This document shows positions 11,231-24,300 of a DNA stretch of 64,000 nt, piece by piece. A model generated the notes under the pieces. The model was not told the DNA's origin. It made no database searches and worked only from the letters and a program-made list of their open reading frames with translations. The DNA is from Beroe forskalii. Taxonomy: Eukaryota; Ctenophora; Nuda; Beroida; Beroidae. The stretch lies in contig WFMF01000489.1 in assembly GCA_011033025.1 (NCBI GenBank), forward strand, positions 61,486 to 125,485. The letters are read 5' to 3'. A program made the translations under genes and the position numbers. How positions within the stretch are numbered: the stretch's first letter is position 1; each line of letters opens with the position of its first letter.

Positions 11231-12331
11231 TTATCCAGAACAAATGTAAGAAACTCGGTATAGCTTCCTATTTGTCCCATATCGGATCCTAGGGCTCAGA
11301 ACAAAGCTATCGAACGAGTCACGGCCATATTGTATTCTCGAACCCGTAGTCTGATCGTTACTAAAACTTCCATCGCCGGGAGTGACACGTTTGACTGGAA
11401 TCATTGATTTTCCGATGAGCTCTCGCTCTGGCGATCTGAGCACAACGCCATGACGAATAAGGGAATCACAATATCTGTACCGATCAGTGAACTTCGGCGT
11501 ATAGGTCATGTTGGCCGGACTTGGTCCATCCAAGGATTTGCCTGGTTCACTTGTCGGGGAATCTCGAAGATATTCCGGGGTTGAAGGACTTCGTTTCCTG
11601 ATCATCCGTGGTTTAATATCCGGGAGTTCGCTATGGGAGTAGCTGAATTTGAAATTCGAATCCTGAGTAGAATATGTGAAGTTTAGGTTTGTTCGACAAT
11701 CAGAAATAAATTCATTGCTGTGGATTATTCTTTTCTTTCTCCTTCGCAGAGCTAAGAAAACTGGTATCCTGCTTTTTCTCATGAATGATGTCCGTGTTTT
11801 TATCGGCACCGGTGTGGAATAATTCGTATAATGACCTGTTACACTTGATTCAAGTTCTAACTCTTGTCCCATGTCGACATTAAACGACTTGTCATCAACG
11901 GATGGAGTCGCGACTGTCCTTTGCTCCACGAATGCTGACACTTCCGAGTTGTCATCATGATAAGAGTCTACTCCGGACTGTTCATATTTCCCGGGCAACT
12001 CCATGAGCTGACCAGCCACCTCCTCACCCCAGCTCTGACTTGCTCCACACTGACACTTACACACACATCCAGGAACAAACGTTCGTTCAGTCTCGCAGCC
12101 GACGTCTTTCATCACCTTGATCTCCAGTCTGAACTTCTTCAGAACTCTGCTGTAGTTGGACATGCAGATCAGGAATATGAGACCCAGTGCGAGTAGGTCT
12201 GCTAGGTCTCGCAAGCTGAGTTGGAAGTTCGGTGGTGGTTGATCACTGCTATGAGCCGTTGAGTGGTGAATTATTTCGGAGACATTGTCTCCCGTTGTGC
12301 AGTTAGGTCGGATAAGGTGGGACACATTCAT
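11231..12331 (-). CDS. Unrecognised single-pass membrane protein, 366 aa
   Basis: An uninterrupted ORF with its own ATG and a TAA stop; I do not recognise the family. Visible features: an N-terminal segment with three N-glycosylation sequons (NVS at 2, NCT at 10, NVS at 16) and no cleavable signal peptide; a hydrophobic helix at about 46-63 (LADLLALGLIFLICMS) suggesting a type III membrane protein; basic residues after it (KKFRLEIKV), consistent with a cytoplasmic C-terminus; a cysteine cluster VPGCVCKCQCG near 90-100; then a long polar tail with basic runs (RRRKKR) and many Ser/Thr-Pro sites. Base composition is richer than the flanks, supporting real coding. It is tail to tail with TRIP4 across the transposon at 7137-10966. 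No introns are seen. It could also be the main exon of a longer gene. Confidence 0.6.
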   Translation of the reverse strand: MNVSHLIRPNCTTGDNVSEIIHHSTAHSSDQPPPNFQLSLRDLADLLALGLIFLICMSNYSRVLKKFRLEIKVMKDVGCETERTFVPGCVCKCQCGASQSWGEEVAGQLMELPGKYEQSGVDSYHDDNSEVSAFVEQRTVATPSVDDKSFNVDMGQELELESSVTGHYTNYSTPVPIKTRTSFMRKSRIPVFLALRRRKKRIIHSNEFISDCRTNLNFTYSTQDSNFKFSYSHSELPDIKPRMIRKRSPSTPEYLRDSPTSEPGKSLDGPSPANMTYTPKFTDRYRYCDSLIRHGVVLRSPERELIGKSMIPVKRVTPGDGSFSNDQTTGSRIQYGRDSFDSFVLSPRIRYGTNRKLYRVSYICSG

Positions 12332-13452
12332 CTTGCGGTGGCCAGATCTGGGTCAATGGAATATAAGAAACTTTTTACGATAACAGTCAATTAAGTAATT
12401 AAATAAATGCGTATTTGCATTTAAATTTCGGAAGAAATTTGATGGAAACGGAAAAACTCACAGACACGCCCTTACACCCCACACGATTACAAATACAAAG
12501 TTCAATGATTTCATTAGAAGTGAAAACAAAACAAAGTTAACCCAAGGTATGCCCAATTAGTCGTCGCCGCTTTTTCATGCTGAAAAATTCCGGGAGGTCT
12601 CACCGTGATAAATGTTTATCATCGCCTTTGAAATTCAACAATCTAACCACAGAAAGTAACGAATCCTTTATATTGTTGAATTTGAAATTTATGTAGAATC
12701 AAACGTATCGAAAGAGGAACTGAAAATTAAATAATTATTTTGCGGTGTGCAAAATGCACATACAGTTTTATGCCAGATGAATTTTCCACAATTTAAATGA
12801 TAATTATGTAACAGGTGGATTGGATATTTGGAGTGGATGCGGCTGTTTCAAATTATAGACAAAAACTAAACATTTGGGAAGAAATAATTACGATTTAACA
12901 AATTTAGTAATTTAATACTAATACTAGTGTTATTAGTATTAAAGTATTCAAACGGGAAAACGTATCCGGTGCAAATAAGTTGAAATCTGATAAAAATAGA
13001 AAATTCTGTCCAAATTGCAAAATATTACTATATCCGTGGCGATAAATTCCGATATCCGGTAAGCTAGAAAAGTAACAATTTGTTTATCGATAAAATAATA
13101 AAAATAAGCAGTCAACTTCAAGTGTAACTTGTGTAAGTCATATTAGCTTATAAGCAATAATTATTGGAGTCCAAAATCTTTTACTTTGGTCATGGTGTGT
13201 CGGCAAGTTTATTAAAATAAAATGAATGTAGAATGTAGAAAATAGGAAAATATAGCAGACTGCAGCCTGTATGAGCTTTGTATTACAGTTAACCGGAGCT
13301 ACAGGAATTTTCTTTATTCCCAGAGTTACATAATATGCGGTGTATTAGTTAATTATTTGAATTAACACCTAGAACTTAATTTGACCTCAATTAAAAGTAA
13401 GTTAAGGTTGCTCTACATGTTTATTAACTTTAACCTGAAAGTAAATGCCCGT

Positions 13453-13477
13453 ATAAACTCAACGTAGTTGAGTTTAT
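13453..13477. repeat. Perfect 11-bp-stem hairpin
   Basis: ATAAACTCAAC, a GTA loop, then GTTGAGTTTAT. A short run of T follows within 10 bases. It looks like a small fold-back sequence; no function is suggested by context. Confidence 0.5.
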
Positions 13478-14127
13478 GTTATTTTTGCTTTTTTGCCAGG
13501 AAAAGCCCTACAAATATTAAGGCGCCTATAAAATTTTTGTAGGGGTGTGCCTGAAATAGAGTAGAAATTAAACTTAAAAGGTAGTCAAAATTATGTCATC
13601 AAAAACAATTCGTCTTGAAGATGAAAATTTCCTGAAATATGAAAATTTCCAGGCAATAGGAATTTCCAAAAACTTGAAATTTAAATCTAATTTCAACAAC
13701 AAGTTATGATTATGAAATCGCGTTTTCGTTCAATGGAACAAAAAAATCCCATTGATCTCCTATACCCTCCCGTATAACATAAGCCACGGACAGTTATACT
13801 CGTATACCTTTATAGTGAATCATTCATCAAAATCGTCAGTATAACACCATTTCTCACTTGGTATATATATTTATTAAAATATATGTTCGGCTTAAATGGG
13901 ATAATCGACACGATCGCTCTCAGCTATCCTTCTCACATACAATATATGCAGCTTTTAGTCTGCTCTTAGAGCCTAAGTCCCGTGTCCACACACGGTACCA
14001 TGACTACGAAATGATCATGCGGGTCATATTTGATTAAAATCCTGGCTTGAACGTGCAATTAATTTGAAAATTATGGAACAGTTTAACTTTAAATTGACGT
14101 ATACAGTGGAGGTGTTATAGTCCAGAG

Positions 14128-14365
14128 GAAGAATTTAGAGTTCTCAGTGTGATTTAGAGTCTTCTTGATGAATGGTAGAATTTAGAGGTGACATGAAATT
14201 TAGAGTCTACATAGTTGAATTAAGAGTTAAGAAAGTGGAAATTTGACTTCACAAAGTGGAATTTAGAGTTCACAGTGGGGAATCTAGAGTTCTCTTGGAA
14301 GAATTTAGAGTTCTCAAAGCAGAATTTAGAGGTTACCTGATGGCTGATGGAATTAAGGGTTCACA
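14128..14365. repeat. Degenerate tandem repeat of GAATTTAGAGTTCTCA
   Basis: About nine to ten copies of a loosely 22-27-bp unit built on AATTTAGAG, followed by TTCTCA or a variant. The copies differ in length and sequence, indicating an old minisatellite. No ORF or motif of interest. Confidence 0.7.
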
Positions 14366-14643
14366 ACTGCAAAGTGAAATTGTGGACAATATTAATGATA
14401 ATTATTTGTAATAAGAAGTTTGTAAACTAACAAAATCCACTTTGGCCTGTCAATCTGGAAGTAATGAAGTCAGACACATGTTAAGTGACATCTTCATGCA
14501 GTATATGGGTCCCAAAATGTCGAAAAAGCCGGTTTAATAAAATCAAAACCACATAACGTTTACATCGGCACACACTGAGTGAGCGTGTGTTACCGTGCAC
14601 CACCGCTATTATGAATGCTCTGGTGAAACGCAGACTCTGCGAG

Positions 14644-14686
14644 TGACGTCATTATCATGTGTTATAATAGAGCGCTGATGACGTCA
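14644..14686 (+). repeat. Dispersed CRE-ended unit, most symmetric copy
   Basis: The unit starts TGACGTCATTATCATG and ends GCTGATGACGTCA, with CRE palindromes TGACGTCA at 14644-14651 and 14679-14686. It is an imperfect inverted repeat of 43 bp. More than 20 copies occur between 14.6 and 44.7 kb in both orientations. Forward copies start at 16193, 19444, 19973, 24656, 32125, 32935 and 36258. Reverse copies lie at 21508, 24882, 27018, 29158, 30073, 30544, 36078, 37435, 37645, 39724 and 44687. Weaker copies lie near 39119, 41225, 42661 and 43429. A conserved tail (GCCTAATTTTCC-like) extends some copies to about 80 bp. TGATAATGACGTCA overlaps a GATA core and a CREB/ATF site. Confidence 0.7.
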
Positions 14687-17600
14687 AAGGAGCTATTTTT
14701 AGAGGAAAACCACCACTATAATAATGGGGGCAATGCAGGTGTCATTACTTATACTGTAAGTGGGTATATATAAGCATTTAAGAGGTCATTTTCTACCCCT
14801 CCCTATAAATATAACACATTAATAAAAATAAGTCTCAAAGGAAATTGGTATACTGGGTTTATATAATGCTCGAGGATGTGTGGTTGAATATTCGCATGAA
14901 GAATCTGTAAAATATGCACGAGAACTATACGCATACATTTCTAGTAATATTGAATTTAATATTACTACTATCGGTGAAGTTAAACTTTAATAATATGAAA
15001 TCATATTCTTACTGAGGATTCTTGTGAAAATAGGTGTGCAATAATTTGCATTTGTTGTACTATTGCACTCGGGCTACTCACATGGGCTATAATAGTCAGT
15101 AGGCTTGGAGCATGAAAAAATTGTCAAGTGCATATTGACTGACGGTTATACTAATAGATTACCGTATCGCAAGCGGCTTCTTCTAGATTCCAATAATTTG
15201 GTATTGTTGCACTCGGCAGCTCCTCGTGCGACAGTTGAAATTAATGCACTCGGCTACTCCTCACCGTGCTTTTAGAGTTATATTATCTGGTGACAGATCA
15301 ACAGATCAGACAGAAAAGAACAAATATCTCAATAAATTAGAAAAAAGCCTCATGTTGTTTGTGATACTGATAGGTTGTTTGGTGTGGTAGTTATTGACCC
15401 AAAAGTACTCCTGAACTAAAACTGCGGCACACTGCAAGACCACATTTGCCTGTGTACACTCAGTTTTATAAGCATTGTGATGATAGTGCATTAGTAGGAC
15501 CAATGTCGTCGTTAAGGTCATCATTGTGTTCAAATAACGTATAAAGGATTGGTTATAGTATAACTTATACTTAGCCACATGAATGTTAACTACAAACAAG
15601 TGACCCGGGCATCAGTACAGAAATATGTTATGGAGCACACTGGGTACCGGTAATATTTAGGTGACTCTCATCGTTTGCGAAGTTGTGGTACTGGAGACTT
15701 ACTCATAAATCTAGAAGAACTACAAGACTAGAAGACTCTGATTTTCTGAGAGTCCGGCCCTGCGAGATGAGAAATTCCCTGAGCACATTGTGTCATTAAC
15801 CATAGTATAATATCAGCATGTACAAAAGCTTGCACTTAGATGCGAAAAAGTAAGGATCACTGGCAAGGAAATGCAACGTATACTAGGTATTTTGTATTTG
15901 GGTGCTTTAAGTGACTCGTAATGGTTTTGTCCAATAAAATTAAAACGCGTGAACCCCCTGAAAGAATGGACAATATTTAATATTTATGCACATTGCACTA
16001 AGCATTTGACATTTGGCCGCCAAATAAAACCCACAAGAATGAAGAAATGACGACGGGCATGAAAATGTGCTCTCACTTTTCACATAATAGTATAGCTACA
16101 CGCATTATTCCACGCACCTGTCGCTTTTCATATATAACGACACCACATTCTATATACGAGGCAATATAAATAGTTGGTGGTCATGGTTCGGATGACGTCA
16201 TTATCATACTCGTAGCTTATCATACTCTTTGCGTATTCGGGAAATAATGACAGCGCCAGCCGCCTATTCTTGTTCGCGGGATATTTTACGAGAGAGTGCA
16301 CACCTTGACCTATAGATGATAGAGCATGAAAAATAAAATATTAAAATATTACTCCGACGGCCGTGAGAGGAAATTAGCATTCTCGTTTTAACATTACGGC
16401 AGGGGATTATTAGATACTGCAGTATTTTGTAAATTCCACAAAAAGGGAAGTCTTGGAATGTTGACGGATAAATATTGAATTTGACGTTGAACGTTAGCTG
16501 GAAATCTTAGTTATGGTAATGGTATTGTCAGTTACCAATGAATGAATTTTAAATGAATTTTCATGTGATGATTTAAACTTTAAACTTCAATGCAATCAAA
16601 CAACTTGTATTTTATTTGGAATTGGAAGTATGTATCAAATATACAAAACATCAATGTATTGATGAATATTTGGGTATGCAACAAGCTTCTTCGAGGGCCT
16701 TGAAAACATAGCAGCCATAAAAAGGGAGTGTTCACATGCATAATTTTGAATAAAAGTGAGTAATTAAGTTGTCTGAGATGTCTAAATTTATGAATGTTTT
16801 GTAGAAGTTTTATAGAAATAGCGAAATTAACTCTCTTGTGACCATTCCCTTGATAAAAAGCTCAGTAACATGTCAATCATTTTAAAACGCAATTCTCACA
16901 TTCAAATTAACAAGGCATAGTTCAGGTTCATAATAGATTGTTAACCTTCAGGTGTCACCACATCAAGAAACGAACATCATTCTGAAATTTTTAAGGTGCG
17001 GTCCGTTTTTCCCGGCCTGCATAGGGATATACGTGTTTAGCAAGGTCCGAGTTTGTATACAGATGTAAACATGCTGAATCAATATCACATACGTTCCTAG
17101 TGCAAAAAAACGCGTGGGTGGAAATGGATATTTCGTGTCCCCCTTCTCATTGTATTTGTGGTGACACTTGAGTTTAAAAATTACGTACTGAAGTATATTG
17201 TCACGAACTCAATTAATTCAAGTATAACACTCATCAAGATAAGAACAGAATATCAATTTAAAAAGCATTCCCTTCATTACATTGATGTGTCATCAAGTTC
17301 AATGTAAGTATATAATCGATAATTGAGCTATCGAATGGAATTTCAGAATGGATAGATTATGAAAATCCTCATCAGAGCCAAATAGATAATGCAATCAATA
17401 GGGATAATCTTAACACTATGGCTCTATGATGATAACCCTATCAGAGTTGTGAATTCACACTCGTTCGATTAAAAAAGTTGAGTACAGTAGTTTTTGAATT
17501 GCTTTGCATCAACCTCCATTAATAAACAGCAATCTTCGATGAACTATATTGTATCAACAATATTAAGGTCGCGAATTAAAAACATTCCATAACACTCAAG

Positions 17601-18159
17601 CATTAATAAATTAGCACAGTCATATCGGGACTATTGCTACGACATTGTTAAAACATTCTTAAGAAAAGCTTTAAAACTCCCCAAATAAAAGAAAGCAAAG
17701 ATTTTCCAAACAATATGCAATCAATAAAACAAATCCGTTCTTTACAACGTCTTTAATAAAACCCATTGAATGTGGAATGATGGTTGAGGACCGATGGCCT
17801 GATGGCCACCAAAATCAGAAAAAAGTCTAGTAAATAGCTTTGCACTCTTTAATTTCATTCCAAGTGCAATGTGCATGATAATGCAGAATGACAGATATTT
17901 TCTAACCTCAAATCTAGCTGTACCATTTAGTTATCTAACGCGATTGTTGAACAAAACATATTTCAAGCCCTCTGATTATTATTTCAACCAGTCTTAACTT
18001 GTTAACAATGATTTGGCCATCACATTCTACTTACCAATTACCATATCCGATGTCCAATTCACTTAGCTACGAGCTATGAACTAATATGAAGTCAGCTTTT
18101 GCTCTTTTTGCAAAATACCGGGTCACTTATTTCTTCTGTCGTTGCTTCGTTTCGATGAA

Positions 18160-18355
18160 TCACTTGGATTTGGGCTGGCTGTTTGCCATTTCAAGGAGAG
18201 CCCAAACACCTTCCGCCGATTTCTTGTCGATGATGATGCTTCGTTTCATGGTCAGTGGTCGCTTAGAAGCGGGTTTTCGCATGTTCTCCATCGAGGCAAC
18301 TTGTTCAGGACTTGATTCACTGAAAAAAGAGTTATGTTCAAGAGACTTGGCCACT
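18160..18355 (-). CDS. FoxN2/3: FoxN2/3 exon 6 (C-terminus)
   Basis: The exon encodes the last 65 codons, starting [18 protein letters not shown] and ending [13 protein letters not shown], then TGA. The acceptor GAAGTTAG supplies the base that completes an Arg codon split with exon 5. It is a polar, lysine- and serine-rich tail with a helix-like [15 protein letters not shown] segment. An in-frame Met makes an isolated 64-aa ORF here, but phase shows it is a terminal exon rather than a separate gene. Confidence 0.85.
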
Positions 18356-21300
18356 CTAACTTCAATTATATTATCGCAAGCGCTAGACCATTCTATGTCA
18401 AGACGAGATAAAATTTACTCGAGAATCGAAAGTTCTAGAGTCCACCTAAGTTCATCGCGACCTCCCCGAAGCTTTCCCGCGAAAACATCGGTCATTGCCC
18501 TAAGATCGAAAAGGTTGCCCGTAGCTACCAGGCTACTTATTGTAAAACGCGCGCAATTGTCGTAGTGGGCAATGCACCCAGCGCGCTTTCCACTACCAAA
18601 TAACCAAAAAACTAGCAATAGGGCGCCGCGCGATCTTCTATTCAAGCATTTATGAGATCAAGTAGGGAATGACTTTCGAGCAATGACCTAACGTTTAAAT
18701 TGGGAATGAATACAGCACACGCCTCGTTTTAAATTAGATAAAGTCATGCGTGATGAAATGATTCAAATTAAATGGTATCAGATGAGCCAGTTGTAGCGAA
18801 CATATGTTTAAAATCAATGGGCTGAAAAAATTCTGCCAAGAGGGCTAAAATAAGTCGATGAAATTTACTAACTGTTTTAAGATTGGCAAAAATAAAGAAA
18901 GAAATATACCTTGTTGAAGGCGACGAATTACTTGGAGTCTCTTGTGTAGCGGCCCCGTTTCCAACTGAAATAATCGAAATTATAAGTTCAGTGATAAGTT
19001 TCCCACAAAAACTCTCAAACTTTAATCAGAAATCTCTTGTATTATTATCTGTTTAATGCAAGTATGAACTTGATACTTTTTATCTCTCATACGACTCTTA
19101 CGAATCATCAGATCACTAATAAAGCTACCATCATACATTGGTACACACAATCTGCTTATCTGCATATACAACTCTTATCACACATCCACTTTACCTTATT
19201 ATCAGTTAAGTTAAACACTGTTATCAGTATTATCAGACGTTACCACTAGTCACTACACACACTATCCCCAGTACAGAGAATACTGATACTCTGTTATCAG
19301 CCATGGACATTGGACATAGTATATATTGCATAATGAAAGTCTTTTTGATTCACTGATGTAAACTGCAGATATTCGAATTGAACACTCTTTCTAGCAATTG
19401 ATTTGGATAATCTGATAATAAGGTATGATTAATGGGTTGGGAATGACGTCATTATCATGAACTATAATGATGAATTGATTAGTTCAGACCCCTCATTTTG
19501 CTCTTTATAGCTTTATGTACAGCACGGTATGGAGGACAAAGGTACACATGTACATAGCTCAAGTACACCTACATCACAATTAGTAGATGATTTCGCTAAG
19601 GCATAATCAACGAATCATACAGATTTTGTCATCATGCCATCTTTAAAATCCTTTCGTAAAATGAATTGTAAATCCTTTCGTAAAAGCAATAAATTCGGCA
19701 AATAAAGGGCTGTTATAATTTCATCTTCCACAACCCAAAACATACGAATATCTCGAAAGCATCATCATGATTCATGAATGCTGATAATTAGCTAATTAGC
19801 TAACTGATCGTACCTTCACCCGCCTATATTTACACGCTTTCAGTGCTGAGTCTTGACACAATAGACATGAAGAAGCCATGGTGCCACTATAGACCCCAGT
19901 AGGGGCGGTGTGGTGCCCTCGAGGGCCCACAAATTAGCATATGATTTATGGTTGCATAACAGGCGCTGTGAATGACGTCATCATCATGGTTTAGACTGGC
20001 GCGTTATTGAAGTGTAGTTCTTTAAATCTTGATGTATCTATGGTAGCCAGCCTCCCAAACATATATACTTTTACTAGAGGGCAATAGTAGCCATGGAAAC
20101 GGCGGTAAAACTCATGCAATTATATATACTGGTTGTAGTACGTTGTAGAATGAGCTGAGGGTCGATATAAAACACCATTATAAGCCCTGATAATGAGTTC
20201 AGTCCCTGTCGTCTGTTACTGGTGAGCGAGGGAGTATTATATTAGGAGATGTCGAGGATGTTTTATATATATATGAGTGTTTTATTATATATCAGGACTT
20301 GGAAATGTGAAGCTAATTATATGTTGGAGGGGCACATTGTGAAACATTCACGATATTGCTTACCCCAAAAAGACAGAAAAAAGGACCGTTTTAGTTACTT
20401 CATGTCTTATGATATTGAAGAATGCAACAGTTAGGTGGGATGGGCGACAAATCGAACTTATGATCTTACGGTGTATTAGATCATGATAGCTTGAATCTTA
20501 ATCGATACCAGTTTATTCGACAGATATAAAAATTATTTTCATCAGGCTTATTTTCAAAATTCAATCATGACTCAAATGCTGCGGGTAAATAATGTCCGCG
20601 TTACTAAGACGATTCCTACGGTGTTCTCCCAAGATACGACAAAACCTCAATACACTCATACACACGCAGACTTGGCAGTGTTTATGCCATATAAGGCTCG
20701 CAGTGTTATATTAGAAGGGTTATAAATGCACAAAATCCTGGGTTTTGATTGCAGTGGGACTGAAAGTTCGGTGTGACCCACGGCGGAAGTGACACCGCGC
20801 GAAACCGCCTGGACTCCGCGCAGAGTCAACTCCGTCTGTGCCCCACCGAAAATTAATTTGAGTTAAGACAGATTTAAAAGCATATAATATAAAAGGTAAA
20901 ACTAACAGCAGTTTTATGTTCTGTACTGGTCATTCCAAGCGTAGTAAGAAGAACACACTCACCCATCCTTGAAGGACCAGGTTGTCGTGCTGAGCAAGGA
21001 ACGCCTGAGCCGTGGGAGGGCGCTGCACGGCTCATCAAACACAGAGCTGCTGCCGCCTTTTCTTCGTCTGAAACAAAGTAGTGATGAGAAATAACTAAGT
21101 TATTATTTTGATAGTATACAATTATTACAAGAATGAGGTCAAAGACATTGTTATAGACAAACGACCAACTTGAAGTTGAATGGGATGGTTGCATATTTTA
21201 CTGATTTAGCGATCATATTCAATAGGAAACATAAGTTTAGTCTAGATATAGGTACTGGAAAACACGCATGACTAAAATAAATTGACGAAATCATCTATGA

Positions 21301-24300
21301 TTCTCGTTTAGGTGTTTCCTTTTATCGCCTGGCCACTTTTACCCTTTCTTCAAGTCCTCAAAATCGAGTCCCATTACAAATTGGTAATAATGAGAGAGAG
21401 TTTTCGATCCATTATAAGTTGGCAGTGAAAGAGACTTCCTCTTTTTAGGTTGTGTACGATGAACAGCATGTTCATCATGATTACTTTCTCACTCTAAACT
21501 ATGATAATGACGTCACTCTTAACGTCTATTATCCGAGCTCTGATCATAATATCGAGAGTCATCTTGCAAATTTGAACTCCGTATATGTAATGTGCGATAT
21601 ATATAATTATAACAAACATTTTGATCGCCAATATTATAGTAAACCTTCCTCGAGTTCACATATAATTTATCTGCAATTATAATCCAATTAACAGCATTGT
21701 CTGATGTGTCATCACCGAATGGAGGGCTCTGATTGGCCGGGTTCGGGTCACGTGAGGCGTGAAGTTAATGTGATTGGTCGGATGGGTAGTGTGTTAATGC
21801 TGCGCGGACTGTGCTCGTAGGAGTTGTTTAGTGCAATTCTGGGTTTACTATACACTAATACAATGTACATAGATATACACTATACATTGATATACAATGT
21901 ACATAGATATACAGTATACACTATACATTACTATACAATTTTGAACATAAACGATTATTAGAATTTTACATATCAATCATGAAAACAAAGCTGAATTTGA
22001 GTTCGAACCCAGAATGCATCATGAAAATGCTGCGTTATTATGAAAGTCTCGAATCTCAGACTTTCCCAGACTATCGAATCAGAACTTCAGCAATTTCCCT
22101 TTCTTGGTATAAACATTTTACGCCCTTTCACGGAGAGAGACTTGATAATCAGCGAAGCTTTTATTTCGTTTTAAAGAAATTTCATAGAAAGCTGATCACT
22201 GATCAGCTAACTTACAATGAAATTCCTGTAGGTGATCAGAACGATCATGTCTACCCGTGGAAATGGTTTTTACTTATGTTAACATCTGGTCAGTGGTTTT
22301 CCCTTTCAGGACACCCAAGTAATTATACAATAAACATGCAAACATCATGTTATTTACTTGCATATATTCACTTGAAGTAGGTAAAGGCGTGGTTCAATTT
22401 GTCGGTCGTTGAACACATTAAAATAAAGTATATATGGTTTCAGGCACATCATTGACTCATTCAGAGATTTAATGTTTCACAATTTCAGAAAAACCTTAAT
22501 TCGAAATGAAGGTAACTTTGAGACTGCCACACAGGCATAAAACACAGAGACACGCCAACTAAAGACAGACAGGAAGACAACAAACAGTCAGGTAGATAGA
22601 CAGGTAGACATCAGACAGACATTCAGACAGACAGGCAGACAAAACTCACCAGATTTCTTAGAGGTGGAGGGAGTGGCAGGGGAAGAGGGAGGGGTGTGGA
22701 ACAGAGGTATGAAACAGACAGACAGACAGACAGACAATAGACAGACAGACAGACATACAGATAGGTAGACAAAACTCACCAGATTTCTTGGAGGTGGAGG
22801 GAGTGGCAGGGGAAGAGGGCGGGGTGTGGAACAGACAGACAAGTAGACAGGTAGACAACAGACAGCCAAAACTCACCAGATTTCTTGGAGGTGGAGGGAG
22901 TGGCAGGGGAAGAGGGAGGGGTGTGGAACAGAGGGGGACTGGTGGGAGGAGTGATGTTTTCTGAACCTGAAATGTGAACGTGTTATTTATGCTAGAGTTT
23001 TTAAGTGAATATTCTAGGTTTTCAATAACTGAGTAATCTAGGGTTTTGTGTTACTAATTGACCAATTATCAGCTCCATAATTTTTTGAACTTAGTCATTT
23101 TTTGAATCAAAACAAGCATCTATCTCATAGAAATTTTCTGTCTGATTTGCAGTTTTCAAAAACATAAGTTAGGATAAATTAGATTAAAATTTCTCAGGCC
23201 AATAACAATTACCGTATTAACTTTGACGAAAGTCAACGGCCGCTGGTATCAAATGAAGCATCTGGAGTATCCGTTATCGGTTGAATATTGAAAATTAGAA
23301 AGTGTAATGGCTCTAAAACTTAGAACCAAGTTCATAGAATTTAAATCTTGGTTAATTTGATATCATAGAAATTTGAACCAAACATTTGGATCGAATTCCG
23401 GCTCAATTCCCTCCAACTATGTAAAAACAAGTTAAAAGAAGTACATGATTTCGTTGGCTACAAATCCTCCCTGAATTGCAACACCTCATGTCACAGCAGT
23501 GAGTGCTTATTGGTGGTACTAGGTGCACCAGAACACCTGAACCAGCACCAGAACTCTCCTATCACCAGTACCCAAACTCAATTTCATAGTGGCAGCTAAT
23601 GCGGTGCATGCCACTCGGTTTATATTATATCATGGCCTTTGTTTGTATGTTATGTGCTATATGGGAGGTTCTTAAAATATGTAAAATGGTGAGCTGGCCT
23701 TCCTTTATATAATGTATTTTGCGAGGTCCACAGTAAAAACCCTCCTAGTTTTGCCAGTTTTTTTCTAACACAGTGTCACTCGTCGGCTGCCTGTTACCAT
23801 GGCGATACAGATATTGAATTGCAGATTATTAGACTTTTTAATAATAAATATACACCTTATATGTATGGGGGACGTGTAACCATTTGCAATGACAGTTCTA
23901 AATGAAGTTTTTTCGAATGTTACATTAACGAATTGATTAGTTCGTTAATGCAGTATTGTTTTCAATGAAATCTTAAGTCATTACTGAGAAGGGGCATAAG
24001 ATTCGTTATTAAAGGTGACAGACCATAGACTTGAGCTTCTTAGCACCAACGATTGGGTTTGTAGAACGTTAGAAGCAGAAATCTGAAAACGAATGGATTC
24101 CAATATCAATGGATTGCAAAAAGTGCGAATTGAAATTTAGGTTTAAACCCACCTAAGCTGACGTTGACATTCCCCAGTTTCTTGAAAGCTTGGAGGAGTT
24201 CCGGACGAAGCTCAGGGTCAATCATCCACCAGCTTCCTTTACCGCATTCCTGAAATTATATCAGAGGTGTTTGATTGATTGGGGGACGGACATTACATTT

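Larger units (their letters stand above)
12332..18159. other. Non-coding stretch 3' of the FoxN2/3 gene
   Basis: Almost 6 kb with no gene I can support. It holds an 11-bp-stem hairpin (13453-13477), a degenerate tandem repeat (14128-14365), and the first two copies of the dispersed TGACGTCATTATCATG unit (14644 and 16193). The phrase TTGCACTCGGCTACTC recurs near 15063, 15213 and 15247. Confidence 0.5.

Noticed and set aside
18160-18354. Isolated 64-aa - strand ORF starting MAKSLEHN
   Set aside because: Not a separate gene: splice phase shows it is the body of FoxN2/3 exon 6.
21979-22380. 133-aa ORF on the + strand inside FoxN2/3 intron 3
   Set aside because: No homology recognised, and it lies antisense within an intron without splice or promoter support. 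Not strong enough to call a gene.
22588-22876. Cys/Leu/Ser-rich ORFs ([10 protein letters not shown]-type) on the - strand
   Set aside because: These are translations of the (CAGA)n microsatellite and the duplicated exon 3 ends in other frames.
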